The notes under the pieces: generated by a model
What the model saw: only the letters and a program-made list of their open reading frames with translations
What the model was told of the DNA's origin: nothing
The model's database searches: none
Assembly (NCBI RefSeq): GCF_035920345.1
Contig: NZ_CP109149.1
Span: 10,230,001-10,294,000 of the forward strand
DNA from: Nocardia vinacea
Lineage (GTDB): Bacteria; Actinomycetota; Actinomycetes; Mycobacteriales; Mycobacteriaceae
Length of the DNA: 64,000 bases
Direction: 5' to 3'
Shown here: piece by piece, positions 42,799 through 51,101 of the stretch
How positions within the stretch are numbered: the stretch's first letter is position 1
Layout of the letters: the number at the start of each line of letters is the position of its first letter
Program-made: the position numbers and the translations under genes

Positions 42799-43566
42799 TC
42801 AGGGGTTGAGCAGATCACTCGCCCAAGTGCGGATCAGATCCGGCCAACTGACCCTGGCCGAGATGATCAGATCGTTGTGACCGCCGCCGGGAAAGACCAC
42901 CAATCGCTTCGGTTCGGGTGCGGCCGCGTACAGCCGCTCGGCGTGCCGCAGCGGCAGCAGTTCGTCCTGGTCCCCGTGCATGATCAAGATAGGTGCGCGC
43001 AGCTTGCGGATGCGGCGCAGGCTCGGATAGGCGTCCGGGACGAACGGGCTGGGCAGGAATGGATATACCGAGCGGGCCGCGTCACGCAGACCGGTGAAAG
43101 TGGACATCAGAATCAGTCCTGTGGGCGGATGCTCGGTCGCCAGTTCGAGCAGCACGCCGCCGCCGAGCGATTTCCCGAGATAGAGCACTCGATCCGCATC
43201 GACGCCAGGCTGTTTCAGCAGCACCTCCCGCGCCGCGTGGGCATCGAGGTAGGTGCCGTACTCGGTGGGTCGCCCGGTGCTGCGGCCGTAGCCGCGGTAG
43301 TCGAAAGTCAGTACGTCCAAACCGATTTGGGTGAGCAGCGCGTAGATCGGCACCCGGTCGCCGATATTGCCCGCATTGCCGTGCGCGAACAGGACGTGCC
43401 CGATCGAGCGGGCGGCGGGCAACCACCACCCCTGCAGTGTCTCGCCGTCCGTCGTGCGGATGGACAATTCGGTGTAGTCCATCTCGAGGACCGACGGCGT
43501 CTGCACGATCTGCCGATCGGGCATGAAGGTCAGCGCATTGAGGATCGGACCGGCCGGATGTCGCAT
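42799..43566 (-). CDS. Alpha/beta hydrolase, Bem46/ABHD13-like
   Basis: A 255-residue hydrolase: oxyanion HGNAGNIGDR, FDYRGYGRSTG, nucleophile LGKSLGGGVLLEL (Ser), acid IMHGDQDELLPL, and His in FPGGGHNDLI. This matches the Bem46 group of serine hydrolases with unknown physiological substrate. No transmembrane anchor. Minus-strand unit with the two genes downstream. Confidence 0.88.
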   Translation of the reverse strand: MRHPAGPILNALTFMPDRQIVQTPSVLEMDYTELSIRTTDGETLQGWWLPAARSIGHVLFAHGNAGNIGDRVPIYALLTQIGLDVLTFDYRGYGRSTGRPTEYGTYLDAHAAREVLLKQPGVDADRVLYLGKSLGGGVLLELATEHPPTGLILMSTFTGLRDAARSVYPFLPSPFVPDAYPSLRRIRKLRAPILIMHGDQDELLPLRHAERLYAAAPEPKRLVVFPGGGHNDLIISARVSWPDLIRTWASDLLNP

Positions 43567-43620
43567 GCCATCGTTCTTACCCGGAACCTGCTATCGCTGC
43601 GCGCCGACTCCCCGAACGCA

Positions 43621-43911
43621 CTACACCTCGACGACGTCGACGCCCTTCCAGAACGCGACCCGATCGCGCACCTGCTCGGCCTCCGACTTCGGATCCGGGT
43701 AGTACCACGCGGCATCCGGATTCTTCGCGCCCTCGACCTCGACCGTGTAATAGGACGCGAGCCCTTTCCACCCGCACACGGTATGCGTATCGCTGTCCCG
43801 GAAGTACTCCGTCTTCAGCGACTCCGCCGGAAAGTAATGATTGCCCTCGACCACCACGGTGTCAGCACTCTCGGCCAATACCGTGCCGTTCCATACCGCT
43901 CGTACGCTCAT
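43621..43911 (-). CDS. DUF427 family protein
   Basis: A 96-residue single-domain protein: MSVRAVWNGTVLAESADTVV, VEGNHYFPAESL, HTVCGWKGLASYYTVEVEG, DAAWYYPDPKSEA and DRVAFWKGVDVV, all hallmarks of DUF427. The start at 43911 is used because the family begins there; a longer frame adds 24 residues. The function of the family is unknown. Confidence 0.93.
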   Translation of the reverse strand: MSVRAVWNGTVLAESADTVVVEGNHYFPAESLKTEYFRDSDTHTVCGWKGLASYYTVEVEGAKNPDAAWYYPDPKSEAEQVRDRVAFWKGVDVVEV

Positions 43912-44027
43912 CGAATCTCCCACCGTCGCATCGGATTCCGCCGCATACAGACCACGGCTACCGTGTGTAACCGGGACCCGCACTCGCGGTATTCCCCGCC
44001 CTCTGTTTCGCCGCGCATTGATTTGCT

Positions 44028-44645
44028 CGGCCGATCACCGCGCGGTGCGAGAAGGTGCGTGGCGGCTGAGAAGGTGATGTCGCGCCCGGATTTGCCTGGC
44101 TGACCAGGGTGCGGCCTGCAGGAGGTGCGTGGCAGCCGAGAAGGCGATGTCGCGCCCGGATTTGCCTGGCCGATTGCGGCGCGGCCCGCAGAAGGTGTGT
44201 GGCAGCCGACCACGCGATGTGCTCGGAATTGCTTGGCCGATCACGGTGCGGTGCGCAGAATGTGCGCGGCAGCCGACCACGCGATGCCGCGCCAGGAATT
44301 GCCCGGCTGGTTGCGGCGCGGCCCGCAGAAGGTGTGTGGCAGCTGAGTGCGCGATGTTGCGCATCGGATTGCCCGGCTGACCGCGGCTTGGCGCGAAACG
44401 GTGTGTGGCAGCCGAGTACGCGGTATCGCGCTCGGATTTGCCTGGCTGACCAGGACGCGGCCTGCAGGAGGTGTGTGGCAGCCGAGAAGGTGATGTCGCG
44501 CCCGGACAGAATTGCCTGGCCGATCGAGGCGCGGCGCGAAACCGTGCGTGGCAGCTGAGTACGTGATGTCGCGCATCGGATTGACCGGCGGATTGCGGCG
44601 CGAAACGGTGCGCGACCGCCGACCAGCGATGTCGCGCACCGGGTC
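44028..44645. repeat. Nine-unit ~70 bp tandem repeat array
   Basis: The block GTGTGTGGCAGCCGAG recurs with small changes at 44055, 44125, 44195, 44262, 44332, 44401, 44471, 44544 and 44608, a period of 64-73 bp (mostly 69-70). Between blocks come GCGATGTCGCGC, GGATTTGCCTGGC and GCGGCGCGGC-CGCAGAAG. The period is not a multiple of three, so open frames across it are not coding. It fills the gap between DUF427 and the mycolyl esterase gene. Confidence 0.9.
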
Positions 44646-44659
44646 TCTCGGATGCGCTT

Positions 44660-45670
44660 TTATACGCCGAGGCCTGCTTTCAGGGCCGGCCAGGATTTGG
44701 GCAGTGCGGTCTTCCAGTACGGCCACGAGTGGACGCCGACGGCGGCGTAGTCGATGGAAAGGTCGGCGCCGAAGAGTTTCATGGCGGGCGAGAGGGCGAG
44801 GGTGCAGTCGTGCGATACCTGTTCGATCTCGTTCGCCCGGAGCGGGTCGTTGGGCCACGACCAGCGATCGTCGAACGGGGCGTCGTCGGGGCCGGGCACG
44901 CCGGTACCCACGTACAGGTGGACCGGTTTGCCGCGCAGCGCGTCGAGGTGTTTGCTCGGATCGTGCGCTGCCCACTCCGGGTTGCCCGCTTTGCCCCACA
45001 TATTGTCGGGGTCCCCACCCTTTGATTCGACAACGGGGCGCACCGAGAGCTGTCCGACACCGTCGGTGGAGTAGCAACCGCTGAAGGCTGCCAGGGCTCG
45101 GAACATGTCGGGGTGCCGCACAGCGAGGATGGCCGCCGCTCCCGCTCCCATCGAAAGTCCGCCGACGGCGTAGACCCCGTTGCCTTTCAGTTCACGGTCG
45201 ATCAGCGGCGGCAGTTCCGAGGTAAGGAAGGTTTCCCACTTCTGGTGTCCGATTTTGGGATCGTCCTGCAACCAGTCGGTGTAGTAGGTTCCGCCGCCGC
45301 CTACCGGCATCACCACATTGACCGGTTTGTCGGCGAAGAACTCCTTGGCGCCGCCGCGCAGCGTCCAGGTGCTCGCCGGCTGAGATTCCGACGCACCGTT
45401 TCCGTCCAGCAGCAGCAAAGTCGGCCGGGATGCCGACTGGTTCGCGGGCACCAGCACATCGAGGTGAATGGTCCGCTTCATGGCGGGGGAGTGGACGTAC
45501 ATCTGCCATTGCTGCGGCGAGGTGCGATCGATTCGCTCGACGGTGGCATCCGCGTTCGCCTCCGGCGCGACAACGAACAGCGGCACGATCGCGACCGCTA
45601 CGGCCGCGGCGACAGACGCCATCCGCCGGTAGCCCCGGCGTTCTCGCAATACCGACACGCGCAAATCCAT
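44660..45670 (-). CDS. Antigen-85-like mycolyltransferase/esterase, secreted
   Basis: A 336-residue exported alpha/beta hydrolase. The signal peptide ASVAAAVAVAIVPLFVVAPE ends ANADA. Matching Ag85 features are YVHSPAMKRTIHLDVLVPAN, VVMPVGGGGTYYTDWLQDDP, WETFLTSELPPLI, nucleophile GLSMGAGAAA, NMWGKAGNPEWAAHDPSKHL and catalytic His in AVGVHSWPYWK. Such enzymes move mycolates between trehalose and arabinogalactan in the cell envelope. The ATG at 45670 has GATGAGG upstream; two earlier ATGs are possible. Confidence 0.9.
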   Translation of the reverse strand: MDLRVSVLRERRGYRRMASVAAAVAVAIVPLFVVAPEANADATVERIDRTSPQQWQMYVHSPAMKRTIHLDVLVPANQSASRPTLLLLDGNGASESQPASTWTLRGGAKEFFADKPVNVVMPVGGGGTYYTDWLQDDPKIGHQKWETFLTSELPPLIDRELKGNGVYAVGGLSMGAGAAAILAVRHPDMFRALAAFSGCYSTDGVGQLSVRPVVESKGGDPDNMWGKAGNPEWAAHDPSKHLDALRGKPVHLYVGTGVPGPDDAPFDDRWSWPNDPLRANEIEQVSHDCTLALSPAMKLFGADLSIDYAAVGVHSWPYWKTALPKSWPALKAGLGV

Positions 45671-46176
45671 GTGCAACCTCATCGACGGGTTGGCCCCCAT
45701 CGGAGGCCGTGAATTTTCGCGTCGACAATGTCATGAAACGTCATGTAACTGGTGGCGTCGGATTCCCACCGTTGGTGAGCGAGTCGGTCGCAGACTGCGG
45801 CATCGATGGGTAGCCACTCGGACAGCGCTGTGTTCTCCGATCGGGCGGCAACGTAAGTAGCTTGTGCTGCAACCGGATTCGTCTGTTGTTCCGACGCCTG
45901 CTACCGATGCAGCCTCAGTCCGTTGTAAGGTCTCAAAAATCTTGGCATCTGTAGGCTGGCTGACCTGGATGTTTCGGGTTTGTCTCATGTAGTGGCGAGC
46001 GGTGCTTGTCTCAGTCTGATGGCATCTTCTTCGTGATGTCCGCGTTGGGCGGCGGGGTTCGGTTGATGGCGCACCGAGGAAACCGATGAGCACCACCCGA
46101 ATCCAGCGATGGTCGTGGCATGGAAGGACCTGCCGCGGGTGTCATGGCGTGCCGAAATTGTTGGCGGACAAGGACC
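45671..46176. other. Intergenic region with insertion-sequence-like debris
   Basis: About 500 nt without a supported gene. TGTAAGGTCTCAAAA (45924-45938) and the repeated TTGTCTCA words near 45990-46015 resemble the ends and subterminal sites of IS481-like elements seen at 47.6-48.8 kb. Confidence 0.4.
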
Positions 46177-47647
46177 TCAGTCGATGGCGCCGCCATACCA
46201 GGTCGGAAGCGGGCGCGCCCCGATGGCGACCTGGTGGGCGGCCGCAGCGAGCAGGCGAGTGGAATCCAGTGTGGGCAAAGGGGATACGTCCGGCATCACC
46301 AACAGCGGGATCTCGGTACAAACCAGGGCGACGGCGTCACAGCCCAGACTGTGCAGGCGGTTGATGATATCCAGGTAGCGCTGCCGGGATGTGGCCGTGA
46401 ACACTCCTTCGCACAGTTCGGTGAAGATGATGTCGTCGATCAGGCGGCGCTCGTCGGAGTCCGGGATTTCGGCGTCAATTCCCTTGGCCGCCAGGACGCG
46501 CGGGTAGATCGGGCCGGTCATCGTGTACTTGGTACCCAGCACGCCCACCCGCCGATAACCTTCCGCGGCCGCCTTTTCCGCGACGATTTCGGCGATGTGC
46601 AGACCCGGCAGAGCCAGGTCTTCGCCGCGGCACTCCAGCGCCATATGCGCGGTGTTGTCGGGGCAGACGAAGAATTCGGCGCCGGCGTTGGCGAGGCGAT
46701 CGACGCTGGTGGCCAAGGTCTTTCTGATCGTGCCGTGATCACCGGCCTCCCACGCGGGCATGCTGCGGCCCATTGCGATGCAATCCAGGGTCACATCGGC
46801 GTGCTCGTGCCTTCCGAGATCGCGGGCACCCTCCTGCGCCAGCGTCCGCAAGCACAGCGACGCGCCTTCGATACTGTGCGCCAAGATACCAACGTGCCTC
46901 ATCGCGCTGCTCCTTGTTTGCACCGATCCATGCCGTCCATCCTCGGCGAAGATCATCCATCCTGAGCCGGTTTTTAAAAGACCGGCCGGTCGGTATCGCA
47001 GAGGTGGCGGCGGTCTCGTGCTGGGTCCCGGGGCGGCAGGCGCGGTCAGCATGCCGATGAGAGCGTTGACGGCCACAGCGATCTCGAGGTAGCGAGCCGA
47101 GTCGAGCATCGGCGGGTCGCCCAGGCGGCAGGAAGTTCTCGACGCTTATGCCGACCGCGATCATGGCCAGGTAGGCCACTGCGATCCGTCTCAATGTCGT
47201 GGCATTACTTCAGATGAAATTCCGATGCGGGGCGGCCTCGTACTGAGGGGATGAAACGGACGCTCCACGGGCTCCGAATCGTGTACGAGGGTCGGATCAC
47301 CGCTGGTGAACTCCGCAACGAAACCAACGGCTCGACCAACCTCGCTGCCTGGAATCCGGTCGACGGCGTCGTCCACCTCGACCGAGTCGAACTCGTCAAC
47401 GTCGGGATTGAGCTGTAGCGGACCAGGCCGGCTCTGGGCCGCGCAAGCGGTTGACCGCCGTCCGGTCAGACGGCCGGGAGCTGATTTCGCCGACCGGCTC
47501 GCCGGAGTTCGGCTCCGCGGACCGCAACTGGCGAAATCATCTGCCAACCCCGCGAGCGGGAGGGAGCGGAATCTCAAAATCGCGGCGGATCCGCCACATC
47601 ACCGCCAAACATTCTGAGATTCCGTCACGACTTTTGAGACCCCTACA
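45924..47647. mobile_element. Possible relic bounded by TGT-A-GG-TCTCAAAA inverted ends
   Basis: TGTAAGGTCTCAAAA at 45924-45938 faces TTTTGAGACCCCTACA at 47632-47647, an imperfect inverted pair (one gap) with TGT...ACA termini as in IS481/IS3-type elements. No transposase is present between them; the racemase gene is. Weak evidence, given short ends and no target duplication seen. Confidence 0.35.
46177..46902 (-). CDS. Aspartate/glutamate racemase family protein
   Basis: A 242-residue Asp/Glu racemase. The first catalytic Cys is in EFFVCPDNTAHMALEC and the second in ALVCTEIPLLVMPD; GVLGTKYTMTGPIYP is the family middle motif. Probably interconverts a D/L amino acid or related acid. The start is fixed by AAGGAG a few nt before the ATG. 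It lies inside a region of mobile-element remnants, and upstream (46980-47194) only a frame-broken hydrophobic reading remains. Confidence 0.88.
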   Translation of the reverse strand: MRHVGILAHSIEGASLCLRTLAQEGARDLGRHEHADVTLDCIAMGRSMPAWEAGDHGTIRKTLATSVDRLANAGAEFFVCPDNTAHMALECRGEDLALPGLHIAEIVAEKAAAEGYRRVGVLGTKYTMTGPIYPRVLAAKGIDAEIPDSDERRLIDDIIFTELCEGVFTATSRQRYLDIINRLHSLGCDAVALVCTEIPLLVMPDVSPLPTLDSTRLLAAAAHQVAIGARPLPTWYGGAID

Positions 47648-47785
47648 TCCGTAGTGCCGGACCGAGGCTGCTGAACCGTATTTCAAATGTAGGGTCTCGC
47701 CGCTGACTTCGTCAGCCGATGAGGTGACCTGCGGCATTCGATTGTCTCACAACGGTTTCGCCGTCAGGTTGTCTCACGAGGTGCT

Positions 47786-48051
47786 TCATTTCCTCTGCAT
47801 GGTCTGGTGGGCGTCGAGGACGGCTTGGCCGAGTGGGGTGAGGGTCATGGGTCGTCGGGAGCAGGCGCGGTTGAGCAGGCTGCCGCCCAGGTCGTATTCG
47901 AGTTCCTGGATTCGGCTTCTGAGGACCTGGGCGCTGACGGGGAGGTCCTCGACGCCGGAGGCATACCGCGAGGGCGGCTGGTGGGTCGGGATGGGCCACG
48001 GCAGCGGGCCTTCTGGTGGCGTTTGTGCTGCATGGTTGATCGGCGTTAGCG
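47786..48051 (-). pseudogene. LysR-type HTH fragment
   Basis: The minus-strand frame reads YASGVEDLPVSAQVLRSRIQ, ELEYDLGGSLLNRACSRRP and MTLTPLGQAVLDAHQ, then stop. This is the second half of a LysR winged helix-turn-helix. It has no start codon (an in-frame TAG lies upstream) and no effector domain, so it is a stranded piece of a regulator between IS-like ends. Confidence 0.6.
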
Positions 48052-48068
48052 GCTAGCTGCTGCCGCGA

Positions 48069-48272
48069 TCAGTCACCGCCACCGCCACCGCCACCACCAC
48101 CACAGCCGAAACCCCCTCCGCAACTCGAGCCGCCACCGCTGCCGTCACTGCCGCCTGCTCCCCACTGGCCTCGTCGCCGAGGCGCAGGTTTACTCGCCTC
48201 CCGGAACAGCGCGAACACCACCAACCCCAAAACCAGTGCAACGAACGCGATACAGATGAATCCTCCCACCAC
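48069..48272 (-). CDS. Small Gly/Cys-rich membrane protein
   Basis: 67 residues: one membrane helix (GGFICIAFVALVLGLVVFAL), a basic hinge (REASKPAPRRRG), and a Gly/Ser tail with two Cys-containing clusters (SSCGGGFGCGGG). GTG start; GGAGGA overlaps its first codons. Tails of this kind occur on several actinobacterial membrane proteins. Function unknown. Confidence 0.5.
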   Translation of the reverse strand: MVGGFICIAFVALVLGLVVFALFREASKPAPRRRGQWGAGGSDGSGGGSSCGGGFGCGGGGGGGGGD

Positions 48273-48404
48273 ATATCCAGTAGACCCGACGATTCGTCAG
48301 TCGTAAAGCCAATACTTTCGGGGCGATCGAGTCACAACATGATCAGGCCTGGCCAGCAGTCTCGGGGACCTCCGATTCGCCGAGGCCGAGCAGCCGTAGC
48401 AGAA

Positions 48405-48441
48405 AGCCCCGCACCTCGGCAATCAAACGAGGTGCGGGGCT
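48405..48441. terminator. Perfect 14-bp hairpin
   Basis: AGCCCCGCACCTCG and CGAGGTGCGGGGCT pair perfectly around a 9-nt loop. On the minus strand it is followed by TTCTGCT, so it may end leftward transcripts. It directly abuts the second TGTAGGG repeat. Confidence 0.6.
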
Positions 48442-48819
48442 GTAGGGTCTCGCTGCTGACTTCGTCAGCCGATGCTGTGACCTGCGGCATTCGATTGCCT
48501 CACAACGCGGCCTCGGAGACCTGATCACCGGTCACACGAGACCACGGGATCCGATCCACCCGATCACCGCCCTGGCGACGCACCGAAACCTCGGGCACTA
48601 CGGCCGCAGCCTCACTCATCCCACCGCCGCCTCATCGAAACGTCGGACATGGAGCGACAGCCTGCCACGCCAGCCGAGCAAACGAGGGCGGTTTCAGCGA
48701 TACAGTCTCACGAAGGCTTCGTAAACGAAGTCGACACGAAATCGAATGTGAGATTACGAAGCGCGCCGCGAGACCCTACATCAGAGGGGCGCCGCTAGAC
48801 GAGTAAGTCCGAAGTCCGG

Positions 48820-49712
48820 TCAATGATCGTAGGCAATCAGTGACCGGGTGATCGGCGCGCTGGTGATGTGGTTGTGCCAGATCGCGGCGGCCATCGCGAG
48901 CACGCGCTGAGCGACCCGGATCGCCACACCCTCACAGGAGCGTCCGCCGTGGTCTTCGAGGTCGAGCTGGCCCTTGAGAGGGTCGTTGACCGATTCGATC
49001 AGCTGCCGCACCTTCTTCAGTAGCGGCTCACCGTAGCGGGCTTTCTCGTCCTTGCGCGACGGGCGCAGCATGGTGACCCCATATTCCCCGAGCAGCGTTT
49101 CGAACTCGCGGCTGGCGAAACCCTTGTCGCAGATCAGCAGGATGCCCTCGTGTTCGGCAGCGACGGCGGCGTCGACCTCGAGCATGGCCGAAAGGACCTC
49201 GCGTTCACCGAGTTTCGGGTCGGCGAGCGCCCAGAGGATCGGCATCCCCACCGGAGTGCACACCAGATACAGCTTCAGCCCCCAGTAGAACCGTGAATGG
49301 GAAGCGCAGTAGCCGTAGCCGGCCCACCCGGCCAGCTCCGAACGCGCGACAGTCGGGCGGGACATGCCGCACGGCACTGGGGTCTAGTCCACGATCCAGC
49401 AGTCGTCCAGCCAGTAGTCGCTGGAGCGGGCCAGCATCCGGATGACCCGCTTGACCAGCCCCAACGCAGCCCGCAGCCGCTTGTTGTAGCCGGACTGCTG
49501 CGGCAGGTACGGAAACATGCCGATCAGATGCTTACGCGCATACCGCAGCATTGCGCCTCGGAAGTGAATCCCGGCAGAGACTGGGCCACCGCCAAGCACA
49601 CCAGCTCCGAATCAGTCAGCACCGGCGGCCGACCCGTCCAGCGGGAACCGGGCAACTCGTCATCGATCTTCACATACAGTGCGGTCAGAAGGGCGTCCAG
49701 ATCGTTCGTCAC
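48820..49712 (-). pseudogene. IS982-family transposase, broken by a frameshift and an amber codon
   Basis: Joined pieces give about 297 residues. N-terminus: MTNDLDALLTALYVKIDDEL, then RPPVLTDSELVCLAVAQSL. A frame change occurs near 49545, followed by RYARKHLIGMFPYLPQQSGY. A TAG at 49384-49386 replaces a codon within SSDYWLDDCWIVD-x-TPVPCG, followed by FYWGLKLYLVCTPVGMP and LLICDKGFASREFETLL. The DDE fold and RKDEKARYG near the end fit IS982. The element cannot move on its own. Confidence 0.85.
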
Positions 49713-49779
49713 GCAATGGTCTTAGATGCCCTCCGCCCACGTCCAAGCATCGCCGAGTCGTCGAACACAACCCGTCCGG

Positions 49780-50193
49780 CTAAGCCACCACGCCGAACGG
49801 GTTGTCGATGATGTAGCGCCAGAGGCCATCGGCACCCCGCCGCGCGACGTCGGTGGCGGTGCCTTCGATGTGAACGGGCTCGCCGTCGGGCCCGGTGCCG
49901 TCGATGACCCAGTCGACAATCAGCAGCGCGATGTCGTCGGCGACGTAGGTATGGCGCGGTGTGAGGGTGATAGGCAGGCCAAGCGCCAGAAAATCCGCTG
50001 TTGCGGATGCCAGTTCGGCTCCGGTCGTGGGTGCGCCGGGTTGCGGCACGAACACGGCCCGCGCCTCATAGACCTCGGCGACCGCCGCCGCCGACCCGGA
50101 GTTGAATGCCGCTGCGAAAACCATCGGGTGTTGCCGGGCGTCGCCAGTGAGAGCGACAGTGGACGGATGGACGGTGTCGGTTTCGAAACTCAT
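49780..50193 (-). CDS. SnoaL-like / NTF2-fold protein
   Basis: A 137-residue NTF2-like domain: HPMVFAAAFNSGSAAAVAEV, YEARAVFVPQPG, DFLALGLPITLTPRHTYVAD and WRYIIDNPFGV. Family members include ketosteroid-isomerase-like enzymes and ligand-binding proteins. Divergent from the HxlR gene, which probably controls it. It lies between the IS982-like inverted repeats. Confidence 0.85.
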   Translation of the reverse strand: MSFETDTVHPSTVALTGDARQHPMVFAAAFNSGSAAAVAEVYEARAVFVPQPGAPTTGAELASATADFLALGLPITLTPRHTYVADDIALLIVDWVIDGTGPDGEPVHIEGTATDVARRGADGLWRYIIDNPFGVVA

Positions 50194-50259
50194 GCCACCA
50201 GCCAAGCGTGCGCGAACGTGGCTCACCAAACGGAAACCCACAGGTGGGATACCGAATTG

Positions 50260-50598
50260 GTGCCGACCGAATCTGGTCGGACCCAGCGCCCGGACACCAC
50301 CTGCCCGGTCGAGGTGGCGCTGTCGGCCGTCTCCGGCCGCTGGACAACCCTGGTGCTGCGGGAACTCATGCACGGCCCGAGCTCGTTTAGTGAGCTGGCC
50401 GAGCGGCTACCGGAGATCAGCCCGAAAGTACTCACCGACCGCCTCCACAGCCTGCGCGACAGCGGGCTGATCAGGCAGGACCGGCTGGCCGGATTCCCGA
50501 TACGCACCCGGTACGAACTCACACCCGCCGGGGAAACCTTGCGGCCCTTGCTGATCGAACTCTATCGGACCGGGCAACGACTACAACGTCTCCATTAA
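50260..50598 (+). CDS. HxlR family transcriptional regulator
   Basis: 112 residues: DTTCPVEVALSAVSGRWTTL, LRELMHGPSSFSELAERLP, ISPKVLTDRLHSLRDSGLI and RYELTPAGETLRPLL, the complete HxlR winged helix with its N-terminal Cys. GTG start with AGGTGGGA upstream. HxlR proteins often sense electrophiles or oxidants through that Cys. Divergent partner of the SnoaL-like gene. Confidence 0.9.
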   Translation: MPTESGRTQRPDTTCPVEVALSAVSGRWTTLVLRELMHGPSSFSELAERLPEISPKVLTDRLHSLRDSGLIRQDRLAGFPIRTRYELTPAGETLRPLLIELYRTGQRLQRLH

Positions 50599-50654
50599 GC
50601 CAACAACACTGGGCACCGCACTACACGCACTACCCAGCATTAGGACTTACTCGT

Positions 50655-50864
50655 CTAGTAGGGCCGGTTGAACTCGCCGTTCTGGAGGGCAGCGGTAAAG
50701 GCATCCCATTCCGAAGGAGTGAAGACGAGCGCTGGGCCGGTCGGGTTCTTCGAGTCACGCACTCCCACCATGCTGTCCTCGAGGTGCGCAACCTCGACGC
50801 AATCCGAACCGCTCGTGCTGCGGCTGCTCTTGAACCACTTCGCCTCGGACAAGTCGATGTTCAT
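50655..50864 (-). CDS. DUF397 protein, copy 2
   Basis: 69 residues: SEAKWFKSSRSTSGSDCVEV, then VGVRDSKNPTGPALVFTPSEW and AFTAALQNGEFN. About 80 percent like the adjacent copy by eye, a tandem duplication. Its last codon and stop lie at the right end of the IS982-like element, so the C-terminus was probably set by the insertion. Confidence 0.92.
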   Translation of the reverse strand: MNIDLSEAKWFKSSRSTSGSDCVEVAHLEDSMVGVRDSKNPTGPALVFTPSEWDAFTAALQNGEFNRPY

Positions 50865-50891
50865 GCCGCTACTCCTAACGACAGTCGGACG

Positions 50892-51101
50892 CTATGCGGG
50901 CCAGTTGAACTCGCCGTTCTGGAGGCCAGCGGTAAAGGCATCCCACTCCGAAGGAGTGAAGACGAGCGACGGGCCCGTCGGGTTCTTCGAGTCCCGCATT
51001 CCGACCATGCCCCTTTGGAGGTGCGCGACTTCGACACAGTCCCTACCGCTGCTGCTGCGGCTGCTCTTGAACCACTTGGCACCGGACAGGTCGATGTTCA
51101 C
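50892..51101 (-). CDS. DUF397 protein, copy 1
   Basis: 69 residues with the same motif order as copy 2 (GAKWFKSSRSSSGRDCVEVA; MRDSKNPTGPSLVFTPSEW). Its ATG overlaps the stop of the XRE gene (ATGA), the usual coupling of DUF397 to its regulator. Confidence 0.93.
   Translation of the reverse strand: MNIDLSGAKWFKSSRSSSGRDCVEVAHLQRGMVGMRDSKNPTGPSLVFTPSEWDAFTAGLQNGEFNWPA

Larger units (their letters stand above)
47688..48780. mobile_element. IS481-like termini (TGTAGGGTCTCGC) without transposase
   Basis: A 67-bp segment at 47688-47754 is repeated in direct orientation at 48441-48507 with about four mismatches, both starting TGTAGGGTCTCGC. The inverted form GCGAGACCCTACA ends at 48780. TGT...ACA ends and internal TTGTCTCAC words fit IS481-family ends. 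The outer pair spans 1.09 kb, IS-sized, but the interior holds a LysR fragment and a small membrane gene. Confidence 0.55.
48795..50658. mobile_element. IS982-like transposon enclosing an HxlR/SnoaL gene pair
   Basis: A perfect 16-bp inverted repeat, CTAGACGAGTAAGTCC at 48795-48810 and its complement at 50643-50658, bounds 1.86 kb. Inside are an inactivated IS982-type transposase and two intact unrelated genes. The right end supplies the stop codon of the DUF397 gene at 50655. No target-site duplication is evident. IS982 elements are usually about 1 kb, so the enclosed pair looks like cargo. Confidence 0.7.

Noticed and set aside
44028..44645. CRISPR array
   Set aside because: Repeats are ~70 bp head-to-tail with diverged units and no unique spacers; no cas genes nearby.
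46980..47194. Small membrane protein (MRRIAVAYLAMIAVGISVEN / LEIAVAVNALIGMLTAPAAP)
   Set aside because: Hydrophobic pieces sit in two different frames upstream of the racemase; perhaps a relic, but too short to call a gene.
47251..47418. Plus-strand 55-residue ORF MKRTLHGLRIVYEGRITAGE
   Set aside because: Looks protein-like, but the opposite strand frame is equally plausible and neither has a family or convincing SD.
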